Made by a program: the position numbers and the translations under genes. From a virus: 38,504 bases of DNA. The stretch lies in the IMG/VR virus record IMGVR_UViG_3300035670_000600, positions 1 to 38,504 of that record, one strand, 5' to 3'. The notes beneath the pieces are model-generated. The model worked only from the letters and a program-made list of their open reading frames with translations. It was not told the origin of the DNA and searched no databases. Of this stretch, positions 15,328-23,304 are shown in pieces (the first letter of the stretch is position 1; every line of letters begins with the position of its first letter).

Positions 15328-16386
15328 TCACGCAAAATATTTAGAAAGCCGCAACCCTTGCCACTGGTAATGTGAGCATAAAAAAGGCCCATATTGTTTG
15401 TCTGGTATAGAAAACATAGGCATATAATGCAGATAAGCGATCAATTGGTTGTCTCTTACAGAAAATGGGAGATCTCTGCATCGTACTTCCAAAACAGCTT
15501 TTGCATCATATTCATTGGATTCTGAATAACCAAATCCAGGATCAAAGAATCCAGCATAATGTACCCTAAATTCTCCGATAGATGGATCTGATGATATAAG
15601 TTCAGCGCACCAATCTGGTGGTATGGAAATACTATTACTAGATCTAAACAGATAAAATTCGTTTGGATCCATCTTGAAGTACTTATGCCCAACATCTATA
15701 TACGTATGCCAATATGGATCGATATCATGTTTTGTATTTGGCGTGACATCTACCGATTGTTTGGTTTTTTTAGATTGATACGCGATCGCCCTATCTGAAC
15801 GATGCGCATCACTTTTCAGGCTAATATATATAGGGAACATTATGTCGTGAGGCAGCCTAATGTTTACATAATTCTCTTGCTGCTGTGTTGTCTCAAATCG
15901 TATCTGCGTGAGTATCGATCCCTTCCTTACAACGATTGGGAAAGATCCAACAGATATTTCGACATACAATTTTCCTTTATACCCCTCTGGGATCTTGTCA
16001 AATGTCATCCCATAGTCTGTGACTATGCGCGTTAATACATCTAGCCTCCCAATAGAGCTTTTTGTATTGCACGTGGCACTGATATAATTAGGCAAAGATA
16101 GGCTTTCGTTAATCTCTGCCAGATAGACCTGGTTGGGATGTAGCGTTGCCCCTTGAGCGAGAGCGATCTCATATGGAGCGAATTCTCTGACTTCACTCAG
16201 GATGTCAGCGTTTTTACCCGGCAAAAAACTAGATGAAATCGCCCATACCCTATCTCCCAAACTTAGGTCGAGAGAGGCTGGTTGTATTTGATGCTCTTTG
16301 ATAGAGCTGTTCGTTGTGATATGACCGTCACATATCATTCTTGAGATATGTTGAGATGGCAATATATATTTCTGATTACTCTTCAT
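15328..16386 (-). CDS. dcd: Two-domain dCTP deaminase (2'-deoxycytidine 5'-triphosphate deaminase)
   Basis: This is a 352-residue enzyme, about twice the size of the E. coli trimeric Dcd, built as two dUTPase-fold halves. It deaminates dCTP to dUTP. The N-terminal half has HQIQPASLDLSLGDRVWAI (31-49), then CNTKSSIGRLDV with the family's 'SSxGRLDV' active-site motif, then GKLYVEIS with the expected Glu. The second half repeats the fold: GEFRVHYAGFFDPGFGYSE and AVLEVRCRDLPFSVRDNQ. This long form is known from Alphaproteobacteria and their phages. GGAGG precedes the start, and the gene overlaps the recT 3' end by 11 bases. Confidence 0.85.
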   Translation of the reverse strand: MKSNQKYILPSQHISRMICDGHITTNSSIKEHQIQPASLDLSLGDRVWAISSSFLPGKNADILSEVREFAPYEIALAQGATLHPNQVYLAEINESLSLPNYISATCNTKSSIGRLDVLTRIVTDYGMTFDKIPEGYKGKLYVEISVGSFPIVVRKGSILTQIRFETTQQQENYVNIRLPHDIMFPIYISLKSDAHRSDRAIAYQSKKTKQSVDVTPNTKHDIDPYWHTYIDVGHKYFKMDPNEFYLFRSSNSISIPPDWCAELISSDPSIGEFRVHYAGFFDPGFGYSESNEYDAKAVLEVRCRDLPFSVRDNQLIAYLHYMPMFSIPDKQYGPFLCSHYQWQGLRLSKYFA

Positions 16387-17176
16387 TGTCTACCTCCACA
16401 TTAGTTTTGTCTTCTTCTTCGTTGTTAGCTCTTTGGACTTCTTCTGACGATTTTATTAGTCTTAATAGTTTTGCAGGTCCTGCATGACGCTCGATGCCGT
16501 TATCTTTTCTTTCCTCTAATCCTGTGATTGGATTTCCATTGTCGTAATCATCCATATATTCTCTATCTCTATAAACTTGCGGTAGCATCTTACACATTCT
16601 TTTGACAGTTGCTTTTTTCCTCATTTCATCAGCAAAAGCGCCAGACCAAGGAGATCTCTCTGACGCAGACATTTTTCTTATATTCTGCATCTCTTCTTCT
16701 GTCATTATTTCTATATACATTCCTCCGTCAAACAAAAGACCTTGACAAAATGTTAATATTGGAGCTCCCTTATCCCCAATCAGTATAGGTTCATATAAGA
16801 TATGCTCACCTTCATCGTCTAGCCAGTAGGAGAATTTGTCATTCTCGTAAACAACGGACGCTTTAATGGATTTAAGATTGCCAGACTGATAGGCTAATTT
16901 CATTAGACCTTGATACATAGGCTCATAACATACTTTCCCCTTTCTAACAATCAATGCCGCTTCGAACCCATCTGGGATTAATCCATCTTCTGCGGCATCC
17001 ATACAAGCGCTCAATAAGCTTTCTCTGCTGAATGACAGAAGGTTCGGATTTTTCCTAACGGCGCTAAAAACGATACGTATAAATCTGTCGACATCAATAT
17101 GCCTTGGAAGAACTTTTTTAAATTCGCTAGATTGTTTTTCCAATATATGCTTAAACTCTATAATATTATTAGACAT
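16376..17176 (-). CDS. recT: RecT-family single-strand annealing protein
   Basis: This is a 266-residue protein. I start it at the ATG at 17176, 6 bases after AGGAA; the longer frame extends 24 codons into the exonuclease gene. RecT signatures are visible: RIVFSAVRKNPNLLSFSRESLL (near 37-58), ACMDAAEDGLIPDG, then YEPMYQGLMKLAYQSGNLKS and WSGAFADEMRKKATVKRMCK. It anneals complementary single strands made by the paired exonuclease. The tail is acidic and low in complexity (NNEEEDKTNVEVDNEE), a feature of the RecT C-terminus or SSB contact. It sits between exonuclease and deaminase in one operon. Confidence 0.9.
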   Translation of the reverse strand: MSNNIIEFKHILEKQSSEFKKVLPRHIDVDRFIRIVFSAVRKNPNLLSFSRESLLSACMDAAEDGLIPDGFEAALIVRKGKVCYEPMYQGLMKLAYQSGNLKSIKASVVYENDKFSYWLDDEGEHILYEPILIGDKGAPILTFCQGLLFDGGMYIEIMTEEEMQNIRKMSASERSPWSGAFADEMRKKATVKRMCKMLPQVYRDREYMDDYDNGNPITGLEERKDNGIERHAGPAKLLRLIKSSEEVQRANNEEEDKTNVEVDNEE

Positions 17177-17189
17177 ATGATATTCCTTT

Positions 17190-18140
17190 CTAGATAGAAG
17201 TCTTCTTCTCAACAACCCGAATCCCACGATGTGGTTTCCTAGCGCCATAACGCTGTCCGATCATTTCAGGTGTGATCAGTGTTCCTTCGTTCCCGCTTAC
17301 ATCAGAGATTGTAACTATTATATCTCCGCAATCAATTTTCTTAAAACTGTTTGACTCCAATAATATCTTGCATTTCAGAGCATTGCACTCTTCTTCTAGA
17401 ACGCCTATCTTATTTTTATTCTCTCTGTATTTGACAATGTTTTGATACAGCTTGTCTTCTCTCGATGGGAATAGGGTATCATTTTTGAGGTCTGTTTTTA
17501 TGTTATCTAATATAAGAGCGCTGTCTCTTTCATAGTTAGGATCTGGCTGTATGTTTCTCTCTACGCTATCCCAAAATTCTTTTACCTTCTGTATGATCGC
17601 TTGATGCACCGATTCAATTGCGTTCCTCTCTATAACATAATGCTTGTTCCCTCCGACGAGAACGCCAATATACGCTTTCTTAAGTCCGGATACCATTAAT
17701 TGATGTTGCACTTGTAGCTCGATATGTGTCGGCGCTTCATACTCATTGTCTCCTATCGCGGTCCATCCTTTTTTAAATGACATCTCTGATACATTCTTGA
17801 TCTCTAATATAGCTTCTTCTTTTCCCGTAATAAAATAATCATAAGAAGATCCAATCCTTAATGTGCTGTCTCTATCATACCACAGCGCGGAGACAATAGT
17901 CCAGCCGCGTTCTCTTGCTATCTCCTTAGCGATGGCTTCCTCTAGAGCTGTTCCCCATTGCATATAATTCGACGGAACTCGATCGTCCTGTTTATAGCCA
18001 GCTTTCTCTAGCCATAATTGATAGATTGTTTTATATGGATTCTGCCCGAACAAACAGGATACATCTGTGCTCGTTATATCGTTCTTTCTCAACTCCAAGC
18101 GCTTCTCTAATGATAACGCCTGTATTCTTTCTGCTATCAT
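17190..18140 (-). CDS. YqaJ/lambda-exonuclease-type recombination nuclease
   Basis: This is a 316-residue protein. The start is the ATG at 18140, preceded by GGAAGGAG; the open frame continues 43 codons upstream through the promoter and those codons are not coding. YqaJ-type motifs: NDITSTDVSCLFGQNPYKT near 18-36, WGTALEEAIAKEIA (conserved Glu), SSYDYFITGKEEAILEIKNV (Asp and ExK of the PD-(D/E)xK core), and HIELQVQHQLMVSG (the QxxHQ helix). It chews one strand of double-stranded DNA to make the substrate for RecT directly downstream. This pair is a standard phage recombination module. Confidence 0.88.
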   Translation of the reverse strand: MIAERIQALSLEKRLELRKNDITSTDVSCLFGQNPYKTIYQLWLEKAGYKQDDRVPSNYMQWGTALEEAIAKEIARERGWTIVSALWYDRDSTLRIGSSYDYFITGKEEAILEIKNVSEMSFKKGWTAIGDNEYEAPTHIELQVQHQLMVSGLKKAYIGVLVGGNKHYVIERNAIESVHQAIIQKVKEFWDSVERNIQPDPNYERDSALILDNIKTDLKNDTLFPSREDKLYQNIVKYRENKNKIGVLEEECNALKCKILLESNSFKKIDCGDIIVTISDVSGNEGTLITPEMIGQRYGARKPHRGIRVVEKKTSI

Positions 18141-18415
18141 ATATATCTCCTTCCGATGAACATGGGACATAATGAATCTTAGCACGAACAATTTGCATGT
18201 GCAAGAAAAAAGTTTGATTGACAGAATCGTTTTTGCATGATATGTTTGCATTGCGCGTGAAACGAGCACGTATTATTGTGCGGCGCAACATCATGGAGAT
18301 ATGTTATGATATATAAGTTTGCATACCGTGCGTTAGAGTTGTTTAGCGCGTTCTCGCTCTTTTTCGTTTTTTATATACTTTGGTGTATCACTCCTGCATA
18401 AAGGGAGATTATATT
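18141..18415. promoter_or_regulatory. Divergent control region between recombination and replication operons
   Basis: This stretch of 275 bases separates the leftward exonuclease operon from the rightward primase operon. It holds the leftward promoter at 18176-18204 and several AGCACG words (18181-18186 and inside GAAACGAGCACG near 18258-18269). The rightward start has GGGAG at 18403-18407. A TATACT near 18373 is a possible rightward -10 box, but no convincing -35 box goes with it. No gene is seen inside. Confidence 0.6.
18176..18204 (-). promoter_or_regulatory. Promoter of the exonuclease-recT-dcd operon
   Basis: On the minus strand, TTGCAC (18204-18199) and TAAGAT (18181-18176) are separated by 17 bases. 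Transcription would start near 18169 and give a short leader before the exonuclease ribosome site. Confidence 0.55.
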
Positions 18416-20578
18416 ATGAACGCTACACATATTAATATACCACAGATAGCTGAAAGCATATTGGCGAGGTCTCATCACTTTGTGTTGTCGTGGCTGCCAA
18501 ATGGCAAAATCTATGGGGATGAATATAAAGTCGGTAGTCTAGAGGGTGATCCTGGTCGATCTTTATCTATTAATTTAAAATCAGGACTCTGGAAAGACTT
18601 TGGAGACGACCAGAGAGGCGGGAGAGATCTAGTCTCTTTATATGCGGCTATCAATCGCGTTGGTCAATATGAGGCCGCCAAAGCTCTCATGGATCAGATC
18701 GGGTTAGAGATTCCAAGGAATCGTGCTCCAGAAAACCTCACATATCAACGAGAGAAGGCGTTGGAGACTCTCATAGCTCATAGCCCATATGCCTGTATAC
18801 ACTCAGTCTCAGGCCGCCCTAAACGCATTTGGGACTATTATGATATCCATGGCAATCTTATAGGACATGTTGCGAGATATGAACAAGCCGACGATAAGGG
18901 TGCGATTCGCAAAACCTATAGGCCTTGGAGATTCACACAATTTGGATGGGTATCAAGCCAATGGCCAGACCCACGACCTATGTATGGATTGGAGCTGCTC
19001 AATAGCAATCCCGATTCGGCCATTATGATCGTGGAGGGCGAGAAAGCAGCAGATGCGGCTCGTGTGTTCGCCGGGAATAAGTTTGTCGTAATATCTTGGC
19101 CAGGCGGATCTGGAGCCGTCCATAAAGTAGATTGGTCGCCCATCTATTCACGCAAGCGAATCGTCCTTTGGCCAGACGCAGATACAGCAGGCCACAAAGC
19201 TATGGTCAAGCTGAGGCAAATCTTATTAGAGCATGTCTCACACGTGCAAATTTTAGACACATCCGGACTTCAAGAAAAATCTGATGCAGCGGATATGCGA
19301 TTCACGTCAGAGAAAGAGTTTTTGGATTTCATACAAAGTCGTATAGATCCGAATGATGCGCCCAAAGAAACCACTGCCATTGATCCTCGCACTATTCCAT
19401 GGATGGCGCATCTGGAATTAGATCGTGGGAAACCGCTATGCGTCTACAAAAACGTTGAAATCATTCTCAACAATATGCTTTATGGAAAGATCGCATACAA
19501 TGAAATGTCTCGGCGAATCGAATGTATGGAATCTGACGATCATATCGGCATTAAAAAAGGAGAATGGACGGAGAGTTCGGATGCTGTGTTATATAAGCAC
19601 ATAGACCCAATCCTAAAAAAAACACCTCCTCCATTTTGGATCCATAAGATCATTTGTCAAATGGCAGAGGAGAATCGAGTGAATCCTCTCCAGGAGCATT
19701 TAAAATCTCTCGTCTGGGATGGAGTCCATAGATTGGATACATGGTTATCAGATTATGCTGGCGCTGAAGATAACGCCTATACGCGTATGATTGGCAAGAA
19801 ATGGTTAGTTAGCGCTATCGCTCGCGCTATGAAACCTGGATGCAAAGTCGATCATATGTTGGTGCTCTACGGAAGAGAAGGCTTAGGTAAATCTACCTTG
19901 TTTGAAATCATTGGCGGAGAATGGTATCTACCCAATCTGCCTAATGTTGAATGTAAGGATGCAAGACAAACAATCATAGGTCATTGGATCGTTGTTTCTG
20001 ATGAGCTCGATTCGTTGATGAACTCTAGGAGTACGTCTGTTAAGTCTTTTCTCACAACGCAGAAAGATGTTTTCAGGCCAGCCTATGGGAGAAGTACGAT
20101 TTCTGTGGATCGGACCTCGGTAATCGCAGGGACAACAGACAATAAGACGTTCATGAACAACGAGGAGAATCGTCGCTTTTGGCCTGTTGAAGTTCATGAT
20201 ATCAATATTCGCAAACTGAGGTATGATAGAGCATTATTGTTGGCGGAAGCTTTGCATTGTTATGAGCTGGGAGAATCGTGGCATATCGAAAACAATTCTC
20301 AGAGGGATTTATGTAGAGAGCATGTCGATTCTTATCGCGATCAAGATCCATTTGAGGAGTTGCTTGACACGTACCTCGAACAATCTCAGGAACCTATCAA
20401 GGTTTCAGAGTTCTTGTCCGTGAAGGTAGGCATACCATTAGCTAAGATAACCAGGAAAGATCAATTGCGCGTTAGCCAGCTTTTAAAAAAGAGAGGCTTC
20501 GAGCATAGGCAAATCTCGGTTAAAGGTCGGAAAGTGTGGGTGTATATGAATGGAGAAACAGCATGTCAGGATGTTTAG
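18416..20578 (+). CDS. Primase-helicase: TOPRIM plus VirE/D5-type ATPase
   Basis: This is a 720-residue replication initiator. The start is the ATG at 18416 with GGGAG 8 bases upstream. The N-terminal 120 residues have a primase-like region (SGLWKDFGDDQRGGRDLVSLY). A TOPRIM domain follows, with SAIMIVEGEKAADAARVF near 201-218 and RIVLWPDADTAGHKAM near 247-262 (the E and DxD metal-binding residues). The C-terminal half is a virulence-associated E-type helicase: LVLYGREGLGKSTLFEIIGG near 482-501 is Walker A, IVVSDELDSLM is Walker B, and AGTTDNKTFMNNEENRRFWP is sensor/arginine finger. It would open DNA and prime. No phage DNA polymerase is present, so host polymerase is presumably recruited. Confidence 0.88.
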   Translation: MNATHINIPQIAESILARSHHFVLSWLPNGKIYGDEYKVGSLEGDPGRSLSINLKSGLWKDFGDDQRGGRDLVSLYAAINRVGQYEAAKALMDQIGLEIPRNRAPENLTYQREKALETLIAHSPYACIHSVSGRPKRIWDYYDIHGNLIGHVARYEQADDKGAIRKTYRPWRFTQFGWVSSQWPDPRPMYGLELLNSNPDSAIMIVEGEKAADAARVFAGNKFVVISWPGGSGAVHKVDWSPIYSRKRIVLWPDADTAGHKAMVKLRQILLEHVSHVQILDTSGLQEKSDAADMRFTSEKEFLDFIQSRIDPNDAPKETTAIDPRTIPWMAHLELDRGKPLCVYKNVEIILNNMLYGKIAYNEMSRRIECMESDDHIGIKKGEWTESSDAVLYKHIDPILKKTPPPFWIHKIICQMAEENRVNPLQEHLKSLVWDGVHRLDTWLSDYAGAEDNAYTRMIGKKWLVSAIARAMKPGCKVDHMLVLYGREGLGKSTLFEIIGGEWYLPNLPNVECKDARQTIIGHWIVVSDELDSLMNSRSTSVKSFLTTQKDVFRPAYGRSTISVDRTSVIAGTTDNKTFMNNEENRRFWPVEVHDINIRKLRYDRALLLAEALHCYELGESWHIENNSQRDLCREHVDSYRDQDPFEELLDTYLEQSQEPIKVSEFLSVKVGIPLAKITRKDQLRVSQLLKKRGFEHRQISVKGRKVWVYMNGETACQDV

Positions 20579-21033
20579 GGATAGATTTTGGCACAACGCT
20601 TGGATGGGCGCTTCTGGACGGGAATGGGAACCTCTCCAGCGGATATATTAGTTTTAAGCCTAGTCGCTTCGAAGGTGGTGGAATGCGCTTCTTGAGATTC
20701 AGAAGATGGCTAGAAGATATGTGGGAGCTTGGCGATGTGAGACAGGTGTATTTTGAGGAAGTTCGTAGACATCTTGGTGTCGATGCAGCTCACATATATG
20801 GAGGATTCCTAGCACATCTTACAGGATGGTGTGAGGAGCGTGGCATTCCATATCAAGGCATTCCTGTCCAGTCAATTAAACTAGCTGTCTGCGGGAAAGG
20901 TAACGCAAAAAAAGAGGATATCGTTCAAAAAATATCCTCTTATATTCCATATATCACCGATCACAATGAAGCTGATGCGATTGGTGTTTTAATCTCAGTG
21001 TTTGGGATGTCTATATTGCGTAAAAACCAATAG
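20563..21033 (+). CDS. RuvC-like Holliday junction nuclease
   Basis: This is a 156-residue RNase H-fold nuclease. The ATG at 20563 follows GGAG and overlaps the helicase gene by 16 bases. Acidic catalytic positions are GIDFGTTLGWALLD (first Asp, near residue 6), VYFEEVRRHLGVDAAHIYGG (Glu) and HNEADAIGVLI (C-terminal Asp/Glu), the pattern of RuvC and its phage versions. It likely cleaves four-way or branched junctions during replication and packaging. It ends the rightward replication operon. Confidence 0.82.
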   Translation: MSGCLGIDFGTTLGWALLDGNGNLSSGYISFKPSRFEGGGMRFLRFRRWLEDMWELGDVRQVYFEEVRRHLGVDAAHIYGGFLAHLTGWCEERGIPYQGIPVQSIKLAVCGKGNAKKEDIVQKISSYIPYITDHNEADAIGVLISVFGMSILRKNQ

Positions 21034-21086
21034 CCACATGCTTTAAAAAAATCATTATATAACAAACTTATGCGCACATACCACCT

Positions 21087-21194
21087 CTACAATTGGCAAA
21101 ATCCCATAGCGGTATAAACGGCCGTCTTCATTAAATAGTAAAACAAACCCACTGACGTCCATATCTTCAACCATTGCTTAAAGCTTTTATACAT
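21087..21194 (-). CDS. 35-residue membrane peptide
   Basis: This is a 35-codon frame starting ATG at 21194, 6 bases after GGGGAG. It has a basic N-terminus (MYKSFKQWLKIW) and a hydrophobic stretch rich in aromatic residues (TSVGLFYYLMKTAVYTAMGF). It lies just after another tiny membrane frame (21213-21326) in the same direction. The evidence is the good ribosome site and the company of similar frames; translation is not proven. Confidence 0.4.
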   Translation of the reverse strand: MYKSFKQWLKIWTSVGLFYYLMKTAVYTAMGFCQL

Positions 21195-21212
21195 ACACAT
21201 CTCCCCTAGTGG

Positions 21213-21326
21213 TTATCTGCAAATCAGAATAGCCGCTCCCAGCAAAAGAATATTGCACACAGCAGATGAGTATATCAAGCCAAATACAGTATATAGTATT
21301 GTTTTTGTAAGATCATTTATACGCAT
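21213..21326 (-). CDS. 37-residue membrane peptide
   Basis: This is a 37-codon frame, ATG at 21326, with AGAGGTG just upstream. The product MRINDLTKTILYTVFGLIYS then SAVCNILLLGAAILICR is almost wholly hydrophobic after the first eight residues, so it should be a one- or two-pass membrane peptide. It follows the small terminase gene by 23 bases on the same strand. The AGAGGTG site also precedes other leftward early genes (SSB, the 451-residue gene, the 25-residue peptide). Confidence 0.45.
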   Translation of the reverse strand: MRINDLTKTILYTVFGLIYSSAVCNILLLGAAILICR

Positions 21327-21349
21327 ACATCACCTCTAAAAAAAATAAA

Positions 21350-21820
21350 TTAATCCGACTTTGTGATATTGATGTTACATTCAAACCCACCTGATGAAAC
21401 AGAAGCAGCCTCATTGTCTTCTTTCCACGCGGAAGTTTTAGTAATAACATTTAGATACACATTAGCTGCCTTTACATTGCAGTTTGGTCCTGTCGCCTCT
21501 TTGTGTAGAGACAACATTACTTCTGCCAGAGCATGTGCTGCCCCTGCTTTCACATCGGCAGCATAATGCTCTTTAAACAAAGGCAACGAAAGGTTGAATA
21601 CTTCTGCTATCCGTTTCTCCGACATCCCTGCGAGAGAATATTGATATGCGAGTTTCTTGCTTTCGTCAGTCGGCAAATGTTCGCTCCCGTCCTGAGATGT
21701 GAATCCATAACGTTCATGAACGCTAGGAATGAGAGTTCCTCCATCTCCTATATATTTAGGAATCTTTGGTGGCTCTCTCTTCGCCCCTCTTTCTGTCGGC
21801 TTGTTATTAATATCATCCAT
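21350..21820 (-). CDS. Small terminase subunit-like protein
   Basis: This is a 156-residue protein with the plan of TerS: a helix-turn-helix region (KLAYQYSLAGMSEKRIAEVF near 55-74, then LSLPLFKEHYAADVKAG) followed by LAEVMLSLHKEATGPNC, AANVYLNVITKTSAWKEDN. The 'loop-KxHY/xxEV...LxxxAxxG...A..FxLKxxxGW' series is typical of phage DNA-packaging HTH proteins that recognise the packaging site. It is unusual in being on the opposite strand and 7.4 kb from the large subunit. The start has no clear ribosome site, so it may depend on coupling to the mucR gene upstream or on a leaderless message. Confidence 0.6.
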   Translation of the reverse strand: MDDINNKPTERGAKREPPKIPKYIGDGGTLIPSVHERYGFTSQDGSEHLPTDESKKLAYQYSLAGMSEKRIAEVFNLSLPLFKEHYAADVKAGAAHALAEVMLSLHKEATGPNCNVKAANVYLNVITKTSAWKEDNEAASVSSGGFECNINITKSD

Positions 21821-21864
21821 TATATGGCCATGTCAACAAAAAACATCATACAGAACGATCATTT

Positions 21865-22281
21865 TCATAGACCGTCATTATTCGTGGTTAACACTTCTTG
21901 CTTAGATGGACGCTTATGTTTCCCGATTTCAAACTTCAAAGCCATGTCTGATCGCACCTTTGAGTATGATTTGCATACCATAGGATAATCATAAGGAAGA
22001 CCCCACTTTAAGCGATAAGCCGCAGGGGTCAAGCCATGCTTCCTTAGATGACGCTTTAGAACTTTGTAGTGCTTTCCATCCTCTAGAGATACAATATAAT
22101 CATCATGTACTGTTTCCTCGATTGGGATCGGAGGGTCTTGAGGTACAAATTCCACAACCTCATCTTCCGCCTCAAAATGAGATTCCAACTCCCTTATATA
22201 ATCGTGCAGCTCTTTGGGTGAGAAATTTCTGCTTCGTACATATTCCTTGATCAGTTCATTCCTAAAATTAAAATCTGTCAT
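21865..22281 (-). CDS. MucR/Ros-family transcription regulator
   Basis: This is a 138-residue protein. The C-terminal two thirds match MucR: ETVHDDYIVSLEDGKHYKVL (near 56-75), KRHLRKHGLTPAAYRLKWGL and YPMVCKSYSKVRSDMALKF. Family members bind AT-rich DNA as silencers or regulators in Alphaproteobacteria. The cysteines of the Ros-type zinc finger are missing here (SLEDG where a Cys would be), as in some MucR relatives, while the two histidines of KRHLRKH remain. It has its own near-consensus promoter at 22314-22342. It could control the phage early region or remodel host expression. Confidence 0.8.
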   Translation of the reverse strand: MTDFNFRNELIKEYVRSRNFSPKELHDYIRELESHFEAEDEVVEFVPQDPPIPIEETVHDDYIVSLEDGKHYKVLKRHLRKHGLTPAAYRLKWGLPYDYPMVCKSYSKVRSDMALKFEIGKHKRPSKQEVLTTNNDGL

Positions 22282-22313
22282 ATAACCTCCATAAAAAGAT
22301 ACAACCTTTCCAT

Positions 22314-22342
22314 ATTGTATGTTTAGAAGATATGTCTGTCAA
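22314..22342 (-). promoter_or_regulatory. Near-consensus promoter of the mucR-like gene
   Basis: On the minus strand TTGACA (22342-22337) and TACAAT (22319-22314) are 17 bases apart. It lies between the end of the 110-residue gene and the mucR start, and would give a leader of about 25 bases with GGAGG before the ATG at 22281. Confidence 0.75.
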
Positions 22343-22348
22343 TAGGTC

Positions 22349-22681
22349 CTATATGGCGGCTACAATTAGATTGCTTTCGTCACCATCAGCCTCTACATAG
22401 ACATCATCTTTTAGAAAATGCGTCGTAGATTCATTCCAAATTCTTAGCTTGTGATCTTTATTCAGTTGAATGGAAAGAAACTTTTCCACCTCATTGTCTG
22501 ATAGGTATCCCCTATAAAAATAATGCTTGACCATATCTTTTTTACTTTCATATGGTCCTGCTAACCGAGATACCTTAATCGGCCATGCCGACGAATCTAT
22601 TATAACGCAACAATACCATTTGTCCGTTTCTATGTGTGCATTATGCTTTTTAAACCATCCCCACCATCTTAACATACTCAT
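22349..22681 (-). CDS. Unknown 110-residue protein
   Basis: I start it at the ATG at 22681, 6 bases after AAGGAG; the open frame extends 10 more codons into the SSB gene. It begins MSMLRWWGWFKKHNAHIETD, is rich in Trp and Tyr, and has a two-strand-like KWYCCVIIDSSAWPIKVSRL followed by GPYESKKDMVKHYFYRGYLS. It might be a small nucleic-acid-associated or host-takeover protein, since it sits directly downstream of SSB. I do not recognise a family. Confidence 0.65.
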   Translation of the reverse strand: MSMLRWWGWFKKHNAHIETDKWYCCVIIDSSAWPIKVSRLAGPYESKKDMVKHYFYRGYLSDNEVEKFLSIQLNKDHKLRIWNESTTHFLKDDVYVEADGDESNLIVAAI

Positions 22682-22691
22682 CCTATTCTCC

Positions 22692-23168
22692 TTAAAAGGG
22701 AACGCTGTCATCGATAGGATGGCGCTGTCGGTTCATAGAAAATTTATCTAAGGCACGTTGATGCGCATATTCTTTCGCCTGATCGTTCTGGACAGACGTC
22801 TGTGTGTCGGGCGAGGATTTATGATGCTCAACAATTAAGAGCTTAGAATGAGGCTGTCCAACGACGATCTCATGGGATCTCCTGGCCTGACCGTCTTGAC
22901 CGACATATTCCCTGTGTTGTATCTGTCCCTCAATATATATTTTTGTCCCTTTCTTCACGTTGTGAGACACATATTCTGCGTATTTGGGGTTATATATGGC
23001 CACATAATGCCATTCTGTTTTCTCTTGCCACTCTCCCTGCTTATTCCTCCAAGACTCAGTGGTTGCTAATGAGAATTTTGCTATTTTGTCACCATTCTCT
23101 CGTACTTTGATTTCCGGATCCTTTCCAACAAAACCTAACAACTGAGCCCTATTGATACTGCCAGACAT
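22692..23168 (-). CDS. ssb: Single-stranded DNA-binding protein
   Basis: This is a 158-residue OB-fold SSB. The start is the ATG at 23168, 5 bases after AGAGG; a GTG at 23174 is in frame. It has the standard N-terminus INRAQLLGFVGKDPEIKV, then AKFSLATTESWRNKQGEW, EWHYVAIYNPKYAEYV, KKGTKIYIEGQIQHREY. It ends in the acidic DDSVPF tail that contacts replication and recombination partners in bacterial SSBs. It would serve the primase-helicase and the RecT system, although it is in a different transcript. Confidence 0.93.
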   Translation of the reverse strand: MSGSINRAQLLGFVGKDPEIKVRENGDKIAKFSLATTESWRNKQGEWQEKTEWHYVAIYNPKYAEYVSHNVKKGTKIYIEGQIQHREYVGQDGQARRSHEIVVGQPHSKLLIVEHHKSSPDTQTSVQNDQAKEYAHQRALDKFSMNRQRHPIDDSVPF

Positions 23169-23180
23169 ATACACCTCTTG

Positions 23181-23303
23181 CTACTGCGAAATAATTGCGT
23201 GATGATTAATCTCAAACACAATAGATTGGATCACATACAGCTCGTAGACAATACAAGCTAGCAGGATTATAACACAGATCATAGCAATAAGAAAGTACTT
23301 CAT
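23181..23303 (-). CDS. 40-residue membrane peptide or small lipoprotein
   Basis: This is a 40-codon frame, ATG at 23303, 1 base after the stop of the degenerate ATPase gene at 23305 and 12 bases before the SSB start, so it is tightly packed in the operon. The N-terminus MKYFLIAMICVIILLACIVY is a perfect hydrophobic signal, and 'LLAC' fits a lipobox with Cys at residue 17. The rest (YELYVIQSIVFEINHHAIIS) is amphipathic. It could be an inner-membrane peptide or a lipoprotein. Placement argues that it is real. Confidence 0.5.
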   Translation of the reverse strand: MKYFLIAMICVIILLACIVYELYVIQSIVFEINHHAIISQ

Positions 23304-23304
23304 T

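Noticed and set aside
17190-18269. 359-residue form of the exonuclease
   Set aside because: The extra 43 codons cover the promoter and leader, while GGAAGGAG fits the ATG at 18140.
21819-21836. TTGACA and TATAAT boxes just before the small terminase gene
   Set aside because: The boxes are only 6 bases apart, far too close for sigma70, and the second overlaps the start codon.
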